NCBI RefSeq assembly: GCF_900102225.1
Contig: NZ_FNBF01000021.1
Span: 1 to 39,646, forward strand
Source of the DNA: Eubacterium pyruvativorans
GTDB taxonomy: Bacteria; Bacillota; Clostridia; Peptostreptococcales; Anaerovoracaceae
Length of the DNA stretch: 39,646 bases
Direction: 5' to 3'
A program made the translations under genes and the position numbers. Shown here in pieces: positions 16,487-25,170 of the stretch (the first letter of the stretch is position 1; each line of letters opens with the position of its first letter). Below the pieces are notes generated by a model, which had not been told where the DNA came from, ran no database searches, and worked only from the letters and a program-made list of their open reading frames with translations.

Positions 16487-17227
16487 ATGGTAAAAGTTAT
16501 TATTACAGCCCCGAAAGGGAAGATGGGCTCACTGATTCTGAAGGAGGCTGCCGGCCGGCCGAGTCTGGATGTGACAGGAGCCCTGGGCCGCCCGGGCGCC
16601 GATTATGTCGGTACAGAAATCTGCGGTGTGAAGGTCAGCGGGGATCTGGAGCAGATCATCGACCAGTGTGATCTGGTGATTGATTTCTCCACAGTAGAAA
16701 ATTCCATGGCCGTACTCCGAAGCTGCGTCGCCCATGGAAAGGGGCTCATCTGCGGAACCACCGGCTTCACCGATGAACAGGAAGCGGAATTCCGGAAGGC
16801 GGCAGAAACCATCCCGATGATGCGGGCATCCAATACCTCCTATATGGTGAACGTCCTGTCAAAAATGCTGGAACTAGGTGCCAGGGCACTTTCCGGCCTC
16901 TGTGACATCGACATCCTGGACATGCATGACCGGAAGAAAAAAGATGCGCCAAGCGGAACCGCAAAAGAACTGGGCGATGCCATGGCAAAAGCAGCCCGCC
17001 TGTCTCCGGAAACAGATATTACCTACCACTCCCTGCGGGCCGGAGACATCTCCAGCACTCACACCGTCTTCTTCACCGGATTCGGCGAGCGAATCGAAGT
17101 GACCCACCGGGCCTATAACTGGGAATGTTTCGCCAACGGTGCCTGCGAAGCCGCCCGTTTCATGGAAGGCAAGGGCCCGGGCAGCTACACAATGAGTGAC
17201 GTGATTGCGGGAGAGATGGCGCTGTAG
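16487..17227 (+). CDS. dapB: 4-hydroxy-tetrahydrodipicolinate reductase
   Basis: DapB reduces hydroxy-tetrahydrodipicolinate with NAD(P)H on the way to diaminopimelate and lysine. The nucleotide-binding start is ITAPKGKMG (family GxxGxMG), followed by DFSTVENSM, CGTTGF and the catalytic segment MHDRKKKDAPSGTA, which keeps the His and Lys equivalent to E. coli His159 and Lys163 but has Asp where the second His normally is. The substrate loop is ASNTSYMVN in place of APNFSIGVN, and the C-terminal region has HRAYNWECFA where HxAxSRxxFA is usual. It is therefore a divergent but plausible enzyme. The ATG at 16487 follows AAAGGAGG by 7 bp; the open frame upstream is ignored. 246 residues is normal. 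Confidence 0.9.
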   Translation: MVKVIITAPKGKMGSLILKEAAGRPSLDVTGALGRPGADYVGTEICGVKVSGDLEQIIDQCDLVIDFSTVENSMAVLRSCVAHGKGLICGTTGFTDEQEAEFRKAAETIPMMRASNTSYMVNVLSKMLELGARALSGLCDIDILDMHDRKKKDAPSGTAKELGDAMAKAARLSPETDITYHSLRAGDISSTHTVFFTGFGERIEVTHRAYNWECFANGACEAARFMEGKGPGSYTMSDVIAGEMAL

Positions 17228-17336
17228 GTGCGGCCTGGCTGGGCCCAGCCAGGCAAAGGCTGGGCCGGGCCGAAGCTGATACCGGGCCGGGCTGGGCTGG
17301 GCCGAAGCTGGTACCGGGCCGGGCTGGGCCGAAAAT
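17228..17336. repeat. GC-rich palindrome and 32-bp tandem repeat
   Basis: A perfect 22-bp palindrome (11-bp arms GCCTGGCTGGG) occupies 17233-17254. It is followed by a tandem repeat of period 32: GCCGAAGCTGATACCGGGCC starts at 17269 and again, with one substitution, at 17301, and a partial third copy begins near 17328. The block is built from GGGCTGGGCCG words. No T-run follows the palindrome, so it is not a classical terminator for dapB. Confidence 0.8.
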
Positions 17337-17890
17337 TGTATACAAATCACGATTATACCCCGTATGCATGGCCGAAGGCAGCCTGATTGTATACGAATCG
17401 CAGTTCACTAATGATGAAAGGTGCGGAATCGGCTTTTCTGCCAATTTCGCAGGTAAATGAACGGTGAACAGGGTGCGAAAACAAAAATAAATCCTGATAA
17501 AAATATTTCATGATCCTGCGAAGGTGCGGAATGAAGCGAAAGGCTTGTTTCCGCACCTTTTGAGGCTGGAAGCATATCCGACTTTCCGAATATCTATACG
17601 GACGCATCGAGTATTTCGTCTCTACGCTTCCTGCAAACCGGTCGCATCACGGCCACATTCCATCTGCCGTGCATCTCATCAAATATTTCTGTATTCTTAT
17701 TCACCCATAGAAAAACAATCTCTGATTATTCAATTCGCTCCTCGAACCGGCGGGTGCGAAAACGGGCTTTTTTGTCATTCCGCACCCACGAGATTTCTGC
17801 CCCCGCACCGCAGACCGATCACTGCGAAAATGAACATGCGAAATCCGAAAAAAACCAAATTCCGCACCCGCCAGGACGACCGCACACACG
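17337..17890 (+). repeat. Copy A of a long structured intergenic repeat (about 540 bp)
   Basis: Non-coding. Its order of landmarks is TGTATACAAATC (17338), TGTATACGAATC (17388), GGTGCGGAATC (17420), GGGTGCGAAAAC (17471), AGGTGCGGAATG with its complement TTCCGCACCTT (17522-17559), CATAGAAAAACAATCTCTGA (17706), GGGTGCGAAAAC (17753) with CGCACCC (17781), and CCGCACCCGCCAGGA near 17862-17877. The reverse complement of 28000-28536 shows the same landmarks in the same order and spacing, so the two are inverted homologous copies. Several segments fold as GGTGCG...CGCACC hairpins. It lies between the convergent genes dapB and the HPP-like gene. No protein is recognised in any frame. Confidence 0.85.
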
Positions 17891-17900
17891 TCCCATGGAT

Positions 17901-17959
17901 AAAAAAAAGGACGGGCTGCCTCCTCGAAATGTTTTCCACTGTTTCGAGGAAGCAGCCCG
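17901..17959 (-). terminator. Rho-independent terminator of the HPP-like gene
   Basis: On the minus strand CGGGCTGCTTCCTCGAAA (from 17959) pairs with TTTCGAGGAGGCAGCCCG (to 17912), then eight T (17908-17901). Confidence 0.93.
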
Positions 17960-17987
17960 CTCATCTGGAACAGGTCCGATTCGAAGA

Positions 17988-18935
17988 TCAGGACCCTTTC
18001 TCCGTCTTCCCGGCCCGGAAGAACAGCAGTGCCATCGCCATCAGCACGGCAGATCCGGTCAGTACCTGCAGCGGGAAGAGGAACAGAATCTTCTCCGGCA
18101 CCAGCATGGGGAGGATGCCCATGGCCCCCGCCGGCGGCAGGAACATGCCGGTCACTGCGTAGGCGGCCGACAGAAACAGCATGGTCACCACGGCCGCTGC
18201 TGTGACCGGCAGTCCCAGTTCCCGGCACAGCAGAATCCGGCTGTAGGAACCGATCATCGCCATGAATCCCAGCAGCAGGACCGCCCGCACCGGTTTCCGG
18301 CGGGCCGGACATGCGGGATCCGTGAATTCCTGAAAAGCAACCAGAAGCGGCGGAGCGATGCAGAACCGCCATCCTGCCGGAATACAGATCAGGCCGAACA
18401 GCAGAACGAGAAGGAGACGTTCCCCCAGCTTGATCCAGACCTGCCGCCCGCCCGGCGGCAGTGGTTCGTACAGGTCCGGCTCCCGAAAGCCGGCTGCTTC
18501 CATGACTTTCCGCAGCAGTACGATCATCAGACACAGCAGGAAGGCGGAAACCGGGTAGACGATCTGTGCCGACTGCAGAAGCACCGGCAGAACGATGGCG
18601 CTGATCATCGGCCCCAGAGATGTGCCGCTGATTCCCAGGATGAACTGACCGACGGCGTAAGCCAGCAGGATCTGGAGCAGCAGCGGCAGGTGGACATACT
18701 GCACGATGATCATCCCGCAGACGGCGCAGAGGGTGATGAAGAAGATGATACGAGGGCCGTTCACCTTCCACGGCTTGTGGGGGGTCAGGATCATACCGGT
18801 GGCCAGCGCCGCAATTTCCGGAAAGATAATCTCCCGTTCCACCAGCCCCTCCGCCGATCCGGTCATGCAGGCCACTACCACCGTAATGAGAATCGTGGCG
18901 ATGAGATAGTCTTTTTTGTTTTTTATCTGCTTCAT
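17988..18935 (-). CDS. Multi-pass membrane protein, possibly HPP-related
   Basis: A 315-residue, strongly hydrophobic protein with about eight membrane segments arranged as two similar halves joined by a hydrophilic linker at about 145-170. Short segments recall the HPP family of four-helix membrane proteins: FILGISGTSLGP in the first half and IAPPLLVAFQEFTDPACPARRKP plus FLPPAGAMGILPML in the second (HPP proteins have GATAV.LFA.P and HPPAGATA). This assignment is tentative; the defining HPP tripeptide is LPP here. It is the last gene of a minus-strand run after EamA and two YhgE/Pip genes, and it follows them after 109 bp of hairpin-forming DNA. Ribosome site GTGGAG. A strong terminator follows. 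Confidence 0.7.
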   Translation of the reverse strand: MKQIKNKKDYLIATILITVVVACMTGSAEGLVEREIIFPEIAALATGMILTPHKPWKVNGPRIIFFITLCAVCGMIIVQYVHLPLLLQILLAYAVGQFILGISGTSLGPMISAIVLPVLLQSAQIVYPVSAFLLCLMIVLLRKVMEAAGFREPDLYEPLPPGGRQVWIKLGERLLLVLLFGLICIPAGWRFCIAPPLLVAFQEFTDPACPARRKPVRAVLLLGFMAMIGSYSRILLCRELGLPVTAAAVVTMLFLSAAYAVTGMFLPPAGAMGILPMLVPEKILFLFPLQVLTGSAVLMAMALLFFRAGKTEKGS

Positions 18936-19044
18936 GAATTCTACTCCACTTCGTTCCCGCCGGCCTTTCGCCGACCGCTCCCCTGCTGCCTGACCCCGGC
19001 TTTCTGAGCCGGCCCGGGCGAACGCCGGCCTTCCGCCGGCCGCC
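18936..19044 (-). other. Intercistronic spacer with GC-rich hairpins
   Basis: Contains two short inverted repeats, CCGGCT/AGCCGG near 18992-19010 and GCCGG/CCGGC near 19024-19040, without T-runs. They may stabilise the upstream YhgE message or reduce read-through into the HPP-like gene. Confidence 0.4.
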
Positions 19045-21237
19045 TTACATGACCTTCGTGCTCTCCAACTTGTGTTCCATCCACCGGTTCAGCCGGATGA
19101 TCGGTTTCCGGAGGATCAGTCCGATCACCAGCATCGGAATCACGAACAGACCCAGTTTCCCCAGATAGATCCAGTAATCGTTTGCGTGCCGGCCGGCGAC
19201 GCATTCCCGCATGGCATTCATGCTGTGCACAAAAGGCAGGAACGGATAAGTCATCCGGAATGCCTTCGGCATCATCTCCACCGGGAAGGTGCCGCCGGAG
19301 CCCGCCACCTGCAAAACCATGAGAATGACGCAGACCGCCTTTCCCACATCGCCGAAGGAGAGAACCAGGCTGTAGGTGATGATCACGTATACAAGGCTGG
19401 TAATCCAGCAGGCAATCAGGAAAAGCAGGGGATGGATACACTGGATCTCCAGGAACAGGAGATCCCCCAGCGCCACCAGGGTCGCCTGCAGGAAAGCAAT
19501 GATGGCGAACAGGATCAGCCGGCCGAAGTACGCCTGGTACGGCCGGAGCCGGGCGAACTGGATCCGGCGGTCTTCCGTCATGTCCGCCTTCATGATCGCC
19601 ACCAAAATGACCGCGCCGACCCACAGCGCCAGCGTGGTGTAGAACGGCGCCATGGCGGAGCCGTAGTTTTTCACCGAATAGACGCTGATCCGCTGAAGTT
19701 CCACCGGGGCGGACAGGAAGTCCGCAATGGTCCTGGAGTCATTGCCCATGATGCGGCTCAGTGCCTTCCAGCTGCCGGAAGCGGAAACGCTCCGAACTTC
19801 CCGGATCAGATTTTTCAGTTCCGCATCGGCGGACCGGAGTTCTTTCCCGGCAGAGGCGAGAAGCCGGTGCAGGGATCTAAGATCTCCGGCAGTCCCGGAA
19901 GACAGCCCGGCCGCAGCACCCGCCAGCTTTCCGAAGGCGCCGAGCGTACTGTCCGCCGCATTCAGAGAGCGATCCATGGAACGAAGGAGCGTTTTCATCT
20001 CCCGCCGCCAGGATTTCTCATATTCCGTTTTCATGGAACCGATCGTGGACCGCACGCTGTCCACATCCCCCCGGAGCCGGGTTCGCCAGGCGGCGGTGCT
20101 TCTGCGGGCCTCGGCGGAGGCGGATGCCGCATCCTGCAGATCCTGCCTGAGCGCATTCTGTTCTGCAATGGAAGCCTCGATTCGTCCCTCCATCCGGGCA
20201 ATCACCCGGTGGGAAGCCGTCGCCCGGTCCGGAAGCGCCCGGTCCACGGCTTTCAGGTCGGACAGGAACGCCTCGTAGCGGGCGGTGATCTGTCCCACAT
20301 CCCGGCTCATCGCCTGCAGATCGTTCTCGCCGGCAGCCAGATCCGTGTCCGCCTCCTCCAGAGCTCTGCCGATTTCCTCATCCATAGCAGCATAGGACTG
20401 ATCCATCTGCGTCAGCATATCGCCGATCCCGGAGACCGCCGTGTCCAGAGACGACGCCAGTCCGGCGCCCCGGGATCCGGCTTTCCGGACAGCCTTCCGG
20501 CTTTTCTGAACCTGCTTCCCGCTGTCCTTCAGGAATCCGGCGGTCACATCCAGCAGATCAGACAGGGAGCCGGTGAGGGAACCCACCGCCTCCACAGACC
20601 CCGCCGCCGCATCCAGGCCGACTTCTGTCTTCTGTAGATTTTTCCGGAGCTGCTGCATCATACTTTTTGTGCCGGACCGGGACACCGTGCGCTCCAGCCC
20701 GTCCATGACGTCCAGCTCCACCTGCAGGATGGTAGACAAAAAGTTACGGCTGATCTCCCGCTGCACCGCTGAAGCGCCGCTGTCGGTCACTTTCGGTGCG
20801 ATGGCATTCTCCTTCTGGTTGACATAATAGAGGATGGAGGAATGCTTCACATGGGGCGTGAAGAAGCTCATCATGTCATCGCTGAACCGCTTCGGAATGA
20901 CGATGGCCGCATAGTAGGTGCCGCTGCGAACGCCGTCCAGTGCGGTTTTTTTGTCCACAAATACCCAGTCCATCCGGTCGTTTTTCCGAAGCTCCGCAGT
21001 CACCGTCTCACCGATATTCATGTGAAGCGGCACCAGGTCACCGCTGTAGCCCCGGTCTGCATTGACCACCGCCACTTTCAGATTTCCCGTATTGCTGTAC
21101 GGGTCCCAGCTGGCGGCGATATTGAACCACGCATACAGACTCGGCACCACCGTCAGTCCCATGATCATGATCCATGCGATGACGTTATACTTCACCTTCA
21201 TCAGGTCACCGACGAAAATACGCAATATATTTCTCAC
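19045..21237 (-). CDS. YhgE/Pip-family membrane protein (second of a tandem pair)
   Basis: A 730-residue protein of the YhgE/Pip (phage infection protein) family, with ABC-2-type membrane topology. One membrane helix at about 20-38 (VIAWIMIMGLTVVPSLYAWFN) is followed by the diagnostic NIAASWDPYSNTGNLKVAVVNADRGY and by VTDSGASAVQREI. A long extracytoplasmic, largely helical region (about 180-510) rich in Ala, Ser, Arg and Lys follows, and five or six membrane helices occupy about 525-720. The start is GTG at 21237 (AGGAGG 9 bp upstream), overlapping the TGA of the upstream paralogue as GTGA, so translation is coupled. Relatives are linked to phage adsorption, type VII-like secretion or export functions; no specific role can be assigned here. 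Confidence 0.93.
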   Translation of the reverse strand: MRNILRIFVGDLMKVKYNVIAWIMIMGLTVVPSLYAWFNIAASWDPYSNTGNLKVAVVNADRGYSGDLVPLHMNIGETVTAELRKNDRMDWVFVDKKTALDGVRSGTYYAAIVIPKRFSDDMMSFFTPHVKHSSILYYVNQKENAIAPKVTDSGASAVQREISRNFLSTILQVELDVMDGLERTVSRSGTKSMMQQLRKNLQKTEVGLDAAAGSVEAVGSLTGSLSDLLDVTAGFLKDSGKQVQKSRKAVRKAGSRGAGLASSLDTAVSGIGDMLTQMDQSYAAMDEEIGRALEEADTDLAAGENDLQAMSRDVGQITARYEAFLSDLKAVDRALPDRATASHRVIARMEGRIEASIAEQNALRQDLQDAASASAEARRSTAAWRTRLRGDVDSVRSTIGSMKTEYEKSWRREMKTLLRSMDRSLNAADSTLGAFGKLAGAAAGLSSGTAGDLRSLHRLLASAGKELRSADAELKNLIREVRSVSASGSWKALSRIMGNDSRTIADFLSAPVELQRISVYSVKNYGSAMAPFYTTLALWVGAVILVAIMKADMTEDRRIQFARLRPYQAYFGRLILFAIIAFLQATLVALGDLLFLEIQCIHPLLFLIACWITSLVYVIITYSLVLSFGDVGKAVCVILMVLQVAGSGGTFPVEMMPKAFRMTYPFLPFVHSMNAMRECVAGRHANDYWIYLGKLGLFVIPMLVIGLILRKPIIRLNRWMEHKLESTKVM

Positions 21238-23819
21238 TGCCGGTCACCTCCTTCATCCGATTCCGTGGTTTCTTTCTTTTCCCTCCGCCGGTGCCGCCGA
21301 TCCCGCATTAGTTCACGGATCCGCTCCACCAGTTCCTCCTGCGGCGTATCCCGGATGCCCAGCCGCTGCTGCACCGTCTCATGGATGTATTCCAGAGCGA
21401 TCAGGCAGATGGAGATCACCACGATGGAGGTGACCCACAGGATCAGGAACAGCAGTTTCGCCTCAATCCGGAATGCCAACACCAGGAAGAAGAGCGGCAG
21501 CAGAATGTACAGCAGGAAGCCGTAGCGGATGCGCCGTGGATATTTCTTCTCAAAGGACACGGCCCGCTCCATGACCACATCCCGTGTCGCTTTCTCTTCT
21601 GTCAGCACCCAGAGAATGTGGCTCAGATTAGCCTTCGGCCGCACATCATTCTCCCGTTCACTCATCATCAGACCGGTCTGGGACAGCCGGTCATCGAACA
21701 TATTATTCATATTCATGATCAGCGGCTGAATCACCAGTCCCAGCAGCAGCGCCACACCCAGGAAAATCATCAGAATCCCCAGATTCTTCCCGTAATGATG
21801 GCCGTAGTATCCCGCAATGGTTTCCCGCATGGCGTTGATGCTGTAGGTAAACGGCAGCATCGGGTGGAGGATACGGAAAAAACGGGGCAGCATCTCGATC
21901 GGGTAGGTGCCGGAAGATCCCGGAATCTGCAAAATCACCAGGAATACCACGATCGCCCGGCCCAGATGGTTGAAGGTCAGGGTCAGCGCATAGATCAGGT
22001 TAATATACACGAAAGAGGCCGCCATACCCGCCAGAATGAACATGCCGGGGTGCTGACACTGGATTCCCGGCAGAAGCAGATCTCCTGTCAGAATGATCAG
22101 CGCCTGGATCTGTCCCAGCAGAACGAACAGCAGACCCCTGCCGAAATAGGCCTGTGTTCCGGTGAATTCCGGAATTTCATCATCCGCATCCACCCGAAGT
22201 TTCAGAATCGCCGCCAGAATAATACCGCTGACCCAGAGGGCCAGATTCGTGTAAAACGGCATCATGGCGGAGCCGTAATTCCGCACCGGATAGGTGGTCT
22301 CGGTTTCCAGCTGAATCGGGGAGGCCAGGAACTCGGAAAGTTTTTCCGTACTTCCCTTCGACCGGGAAAGCAGGTTTCGGTATGCACCGGAGCCGGAGAT
22401 GGTATTCAGGTCCGCCCGGGCGGCGTCCAGGGTATTTTTTGTCCTCCGGATCGTCCGGGATGTCCCCTGAAGGCTCCGGTCCGCATCGTCCAGCGCCCGG
22501 GACATGCTCCGAAGCAGGGTGCGGACCCGGGCGGTTTCCGCAGGCACGCCGTTCAGTACGCCCCGGAGAGAAGCGCTGAGGACCCCATAACTGTCCAGGG
22601 TCTGCTCAACCAGCGGAAGACCCTGACCGAACCAGCTGCGGCGGGCCTGCTGCAGCAGCAGGGCATTGCCGTCCATGAGACGGTTCATCTCTTCACCGAA
22701 CTGTTTCGCTCCCGTCTGCGCATGGTCGATCCGGTCTCCTGCGGCCGTGAGGGACCGGAGCAGTTCCTGTGCCTTCCGGTTCTCAGCGGTGAGCTTGTCC
22801 AGGGTATCCGATGCCGGAGATCCCGGGATCAGCCGGTTCAGTTCCTGCATGTCTTCAATCAGCCGGCTGTTCAGGCTGACAATCACCGTCAGTTCCGTCA
22901 CCGCCTGCTGAAGCTGCCCGCTGACCCGGTCATAAGGCGTGCTGAGCCCGGCTGCCGCCCGGGCGGTATCACTCCGGAGGGTTTCCAGCGAAGTGTACAG
23001 GCTGTCCAGAGAACGGTTGAGCTGTTTTGTGTAAAAGGCAGTGGAGGTCCGGGCATTCTGCAGGGCCCGGTCCGTGTCATCCAGTGTTTTCCGCCCGGCT
23101 TCGGCCGATTGATCCAGCTGATCCAGAGCGCCCCCGGAAGCCCGGAGTGTTTCCCGGGCCTTTCCGGAAGTCCGGCGGAAGCGGGTGAGCACAGCATCGT
23201 ACTTTCCCAGTTCTTCAGAAGAATGCTGCAGTTTCCGGTCAATCCTGCGGCGGGACTGCTCCATCCGGCCCGCAAGGCTGCCCCCGGTCCGGTCGATGGT
23301 ATCGGAAACGACGCCGCTGACCACTTTCACGAAGGTTTCGTTGATCCGGGTCTGCAGCGCTGTGGCGCCGGAATCCGTAACCTTCGGGGAGATGGCGTTC
23401 TTCTTCTCATTGCAGTAATACTCGATCCGGGGCCGCTTAATCTTCCCGGACAGCACGCTGATAATGGAGCGGGAGAATCCCTCCGGAATGACAATGGCGG
23501 CGTAGTATTCCCCGTTTGCCACACCCTCCCGGGCGTTTTCGGCGGACACGAACCGCCAGCCCAGCTGATGATTCTTCCGGAGCTGGCGCTGCACCTGGTT
23601 GCCCAGTTCCAGAGGCCCTGTGACCTTGCTGTAGGCCCCCTGATCCGCATTGACTACTGCCACCCGGATGTTTTTCGTATTGTTATACGGATCGATATTC
23701 GCATAGATATTGAACCAGGCATAGAGAGCCGGAATGAAGCAGACCCCGATGATCACCACCAGGGCGACGAAATTCCGAAGGATGCGCCGAAGATCCCTTT
23801 TGAATATTTTCCAGACCAT
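21234..23819 (-). CDS. YhgE/Pip-family membrane protein (first of a tandem pair)
   Basis: A paralogue of the next gene, 861 residues. It has an N-terminal helix (VALVVIIGVCFIPALYAWFN), the motif NIYANIDPYNNTKNIRVAVVNADQGA, VTDSGATALQTRI, a long helical periplasm-facing stalk (about 190-510, with many Arg, Leu and Ser heptads), then a first group of membrane helices (about 520-700). Unlike its partner it has about 150 further residues with two more helices (LLFLILWVTSIVVISICLIAL) and a highly charged Arg/Glu C-terminus. The start is set at 23819 because GGAGGGAGAG precedes it; an upstream in-frame ATG adds nine residues with no ribosome site. It is probably co-transcribed with the EamA gene 48 bp upstream. 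Confidence 0.93.
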   Translation of the reverse strand: MVWKIFKRDLRRILRNFVALVVIIGVCFIPALYAWFNIYANIDPYNNTKNIRVAVVNADQGAYSKVTGPLELGNQVQRQLRKNHQLGWRFVSAENAREGVANGEYYAAIVIPEGFSRSIISVLSGKIKRPRIEYYCNEKKNAISPKVTDSGATALQTRINETFVKVVSGVVSDTIDRTGGSLAGRMEQSRRRIDRKLQHSSEELGKYDAVLTRFRRTSGKARETLRASGGALDQLDQSAEAGRKTLDDTDRALQNARTSTAFYTKQLNRSLDSLYTSLETLRSDTARAAAGLSTPYDRVSGQLQQAVTELTVIVSLNSRLIEDMQELNRLIPGSPASDTLDKLTAENRKAQELLRSLTAAGDRIDHAQTGAKQFGEEMNRLMDGNALLLQQARRSWFGQGLPLVEQTLDSYGVLSASLRGVLNGVPAETARVRTLLRSMSRALDDADRSLQGTSRTIRRTKNTLDAARADLNTISGSGAYRNLLSRSKGSTEKLSEFLASPIQLETETTYPVRNYGSAMMPFYTNLALWVSGIILAAILKLRVDADDEIPEFTGTQAYFGRGLLFVLLGQIQALIILTGDLLLPGIQCQHPGMFILAGMAASFVYINLIYALTLTFNHLGRAIVVFLVILQIPGSSGTYPIEMLPRFFRILHPMLPFTYSINAMRETIAGYYGHHYGKNLGILMIFLGVALLLGLVIQPLIMNMNNMFDDRLSQTGLMMSERENDVRPKANLSHILWVLTEEKATRDVVMERAVSFEKKYPRRIRYGFLLYILLPLFFLVLAFRIEAKLLFLILWVTSIVVISICLIALEYIHETVQQRLGIRDTPQEELVERIRELMRDRRHRRREKKETTESDEGGDRQ

Positions 23820-23867
23820 AACTCTCCCTCCGTGCGGAATGGACAAAAAAACGCCGGGCTGTTCGTT

Positions 23868-24794
23868 CTAACGCTCTCGAACCCCGCTCCGATGCCGCCG
23901 GCCCAGAATTGCCGGCAGCACTTCCGAAAGCACGGCGCCCCCCAGAATCAGCAGGGCTCCCGCCGCCTGCAGACCGCTCATGGATTCCCCCAGAACCAGA
24001 GCGCCCCAGATCACAGCGGACAGGGGCTCCAGATAACCCAGTATGGAGACCGTCTGCACAGGCAGCTTTGCCACCGCTCCGTAATAGGCGCACCAGGCAA
24101 TGCCGGTGTTGAACAGTGCCAGAATCAGCATCCAGGGCAGGCTGCCCCCGGGCACAGGCCGGGGAAGTCCTTCCTTCGAAAGAACGAACAGAAACACCAC
24201 GGTGAAGCAGCCCGCAATCTGGATCAGGGATCCTTCAAATCCCCCGATGTGCCGCGCCTTCTTGTACAGAATCAGCATGACAGCCAGGAACACGGCACTC
24301 ATCAGCCCGGCGAAGATGCCGTACTGGGTCTTTCCGCTCTCCAGCGCCTCCAGATTCACCAGAATCATGCCGAAAACTACGGCCAGAAAGGTTCCAGCCT
24401 TCCACCAGGTCATCTTCTCCCGGAACAGAAGAGGAGAAAGAAACATAACGGCGATCGGACCGCAGTAATATGCGATGGTGCCAAGGCCTGCGCCGATCTC
24501 CTGATACGCAGTGTGAAGGAAAATCCAGGACACCCCCTGGGCCATGCCCGACAGAAATACGATGCCCAGGTCCTTCCGGTGCGCCGGCCCCTCCGGCTTC
24601 TGACGTGTCAGCAGAAATACCAGAAGGATGAACGCACCGCCAATGCCGGACCGGTACAGCACGATGTCCCAGCTGGGAAGATCGATGCGGCTGACCCAGA
24701 CTCCCGCTGTACCGAAAGATACCAGCGAAAAAATAAACACTGCCAGAACCGACTGTCTCGATCCCGGACGGACTCCTTCTTCTCTGCGGCCCAT
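23868..24794 (-). CDS. EamA-family (DMT superfamily) transporter
   Basis: A 308-residue membrane protein with ten helices in two EamA repeats (about 15-145 and 158-290). Typical elements are the helix-3/4 sequence FLHTAYQEIGAGLGTIAYYCGPI and the second-repeat LGYLEPLSAVIWGALVLGESMSGLQAAGALLILGGAVL. Family members export amino acids, metabolites or drugs; the substrate cannot be read from the sequence. The start at 24794 has AGAGGGAG upstream. It is the first gene of the minus-strand run leading into the two YhgE/Pip genes. Confidence 0.92.
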   Translation of the reverse strand: MGRREEGVRPGSRQSVLAVFIFSLVSFGTAGVWVSRIDLPSWDIVLYRSGIGGAFILLVFLLTRQKPEGPAHRKDLGIVFLSGMAQGVSWIFLHTAYQEIGAGLGTIAYYCGPIAVMFLSPLLFREKMTWWKAGTFLAVVFGMILVNLEALESGKTQYGIFAGLMSAVFLAVMLILYKKARHIGGFEGSLIQIAGCFTVVFLFVLSKEGLPRPVPGGSLPWMLILALFNTGIAWCAYYGAVAKLPVQTVSILGYLEPLSAVIWGALVLGESMSGLQAAGALLILGGAVLSEVLPAILGRRHRSGVRER

Positions 24795-25071
24795 TGATAC
24801 TCCCTCTATTCAACAAAAAACGAAAAATTTTCGGACACTTCTACATATAGAATGGTACCATATTCCGCCCCTGCCAGGAAGAGATTTCCGCCCGGCGGCT
24901 GAATCCCGCCGGCGGCCGGCTGCTCCCGGACAGGGAAAGAAGCCGGAAGGAGGGAGAAGGAAAGGGGAATTGATGCATTTTTATTCTATATATCACATCT
25001 TTATTACTTTAGAGCATTCCACTGTAAACGTCTTAAACCGTTGAAAACACTGGATTTATGTCCGCACACCC
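24795..25071. other. AT-rich divergent intergenic region
   Basis: Upstream DNA of the EamA gene and, on the other strand, of the YitT-type gene. It holds AT-rich stretches around 24975-25060, including TATATA at 24987-24992 that with its flanking TG on the minus strand could serve as an extended -10 element. No gene is seen. Confidence 0.4.
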
Positions 25072-25100
25072 TTGTCATCATGGATCAGAAATAGTATACT
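25072..25100 (+). promoter_or_regulatory. Promoter of the YitT-type gene
   Basis: TTGTCA (25072-25077), 17-bp spacer, TATACT (25095-25100), about 64 nt before the ATG. Confidence 0.75.
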
Positions 25101-25124
25101 TTATACATCAAATATGCAAAAACA

Positions 25125-25147
25125 GGTCCCCGGCTCTGCCGGGGACC
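25125..25147 (+). promoter_or_regulatory. Perfect leader hairpin before the YitT-type gene
   Basis: GGTCCCCGGC (25125-25134), loop TCT, GCCGGGGACC (25138-25147): a perfect 10-bp stem inside the 5' leader, ending about 10 bases before the ribosome site GGAGGGAG. It lacks a T-run (CTTCTG follows), so it may be a stability or translational element rather than a terminator. Confidence 0.6.
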
Positions 25148-25170
25148 CTTCTGCGGGAGGGAGATTCATT

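Noticed and set aside
17524-18162. Plus-strand open frame across repeat copy A and the terminator
   Set aside because: Crosses structured repeat DNA and the 3' end of a clear minus-strand gene; no family resemblance and not preserved in repeat copy B.
21381-24797. A 1138-codon plus-strand open frame
   Set aside because: It is antisense to the YhgE/Pip and EamA genes, rich in Gln, His, Arg and Pro, with no recognisable domain.
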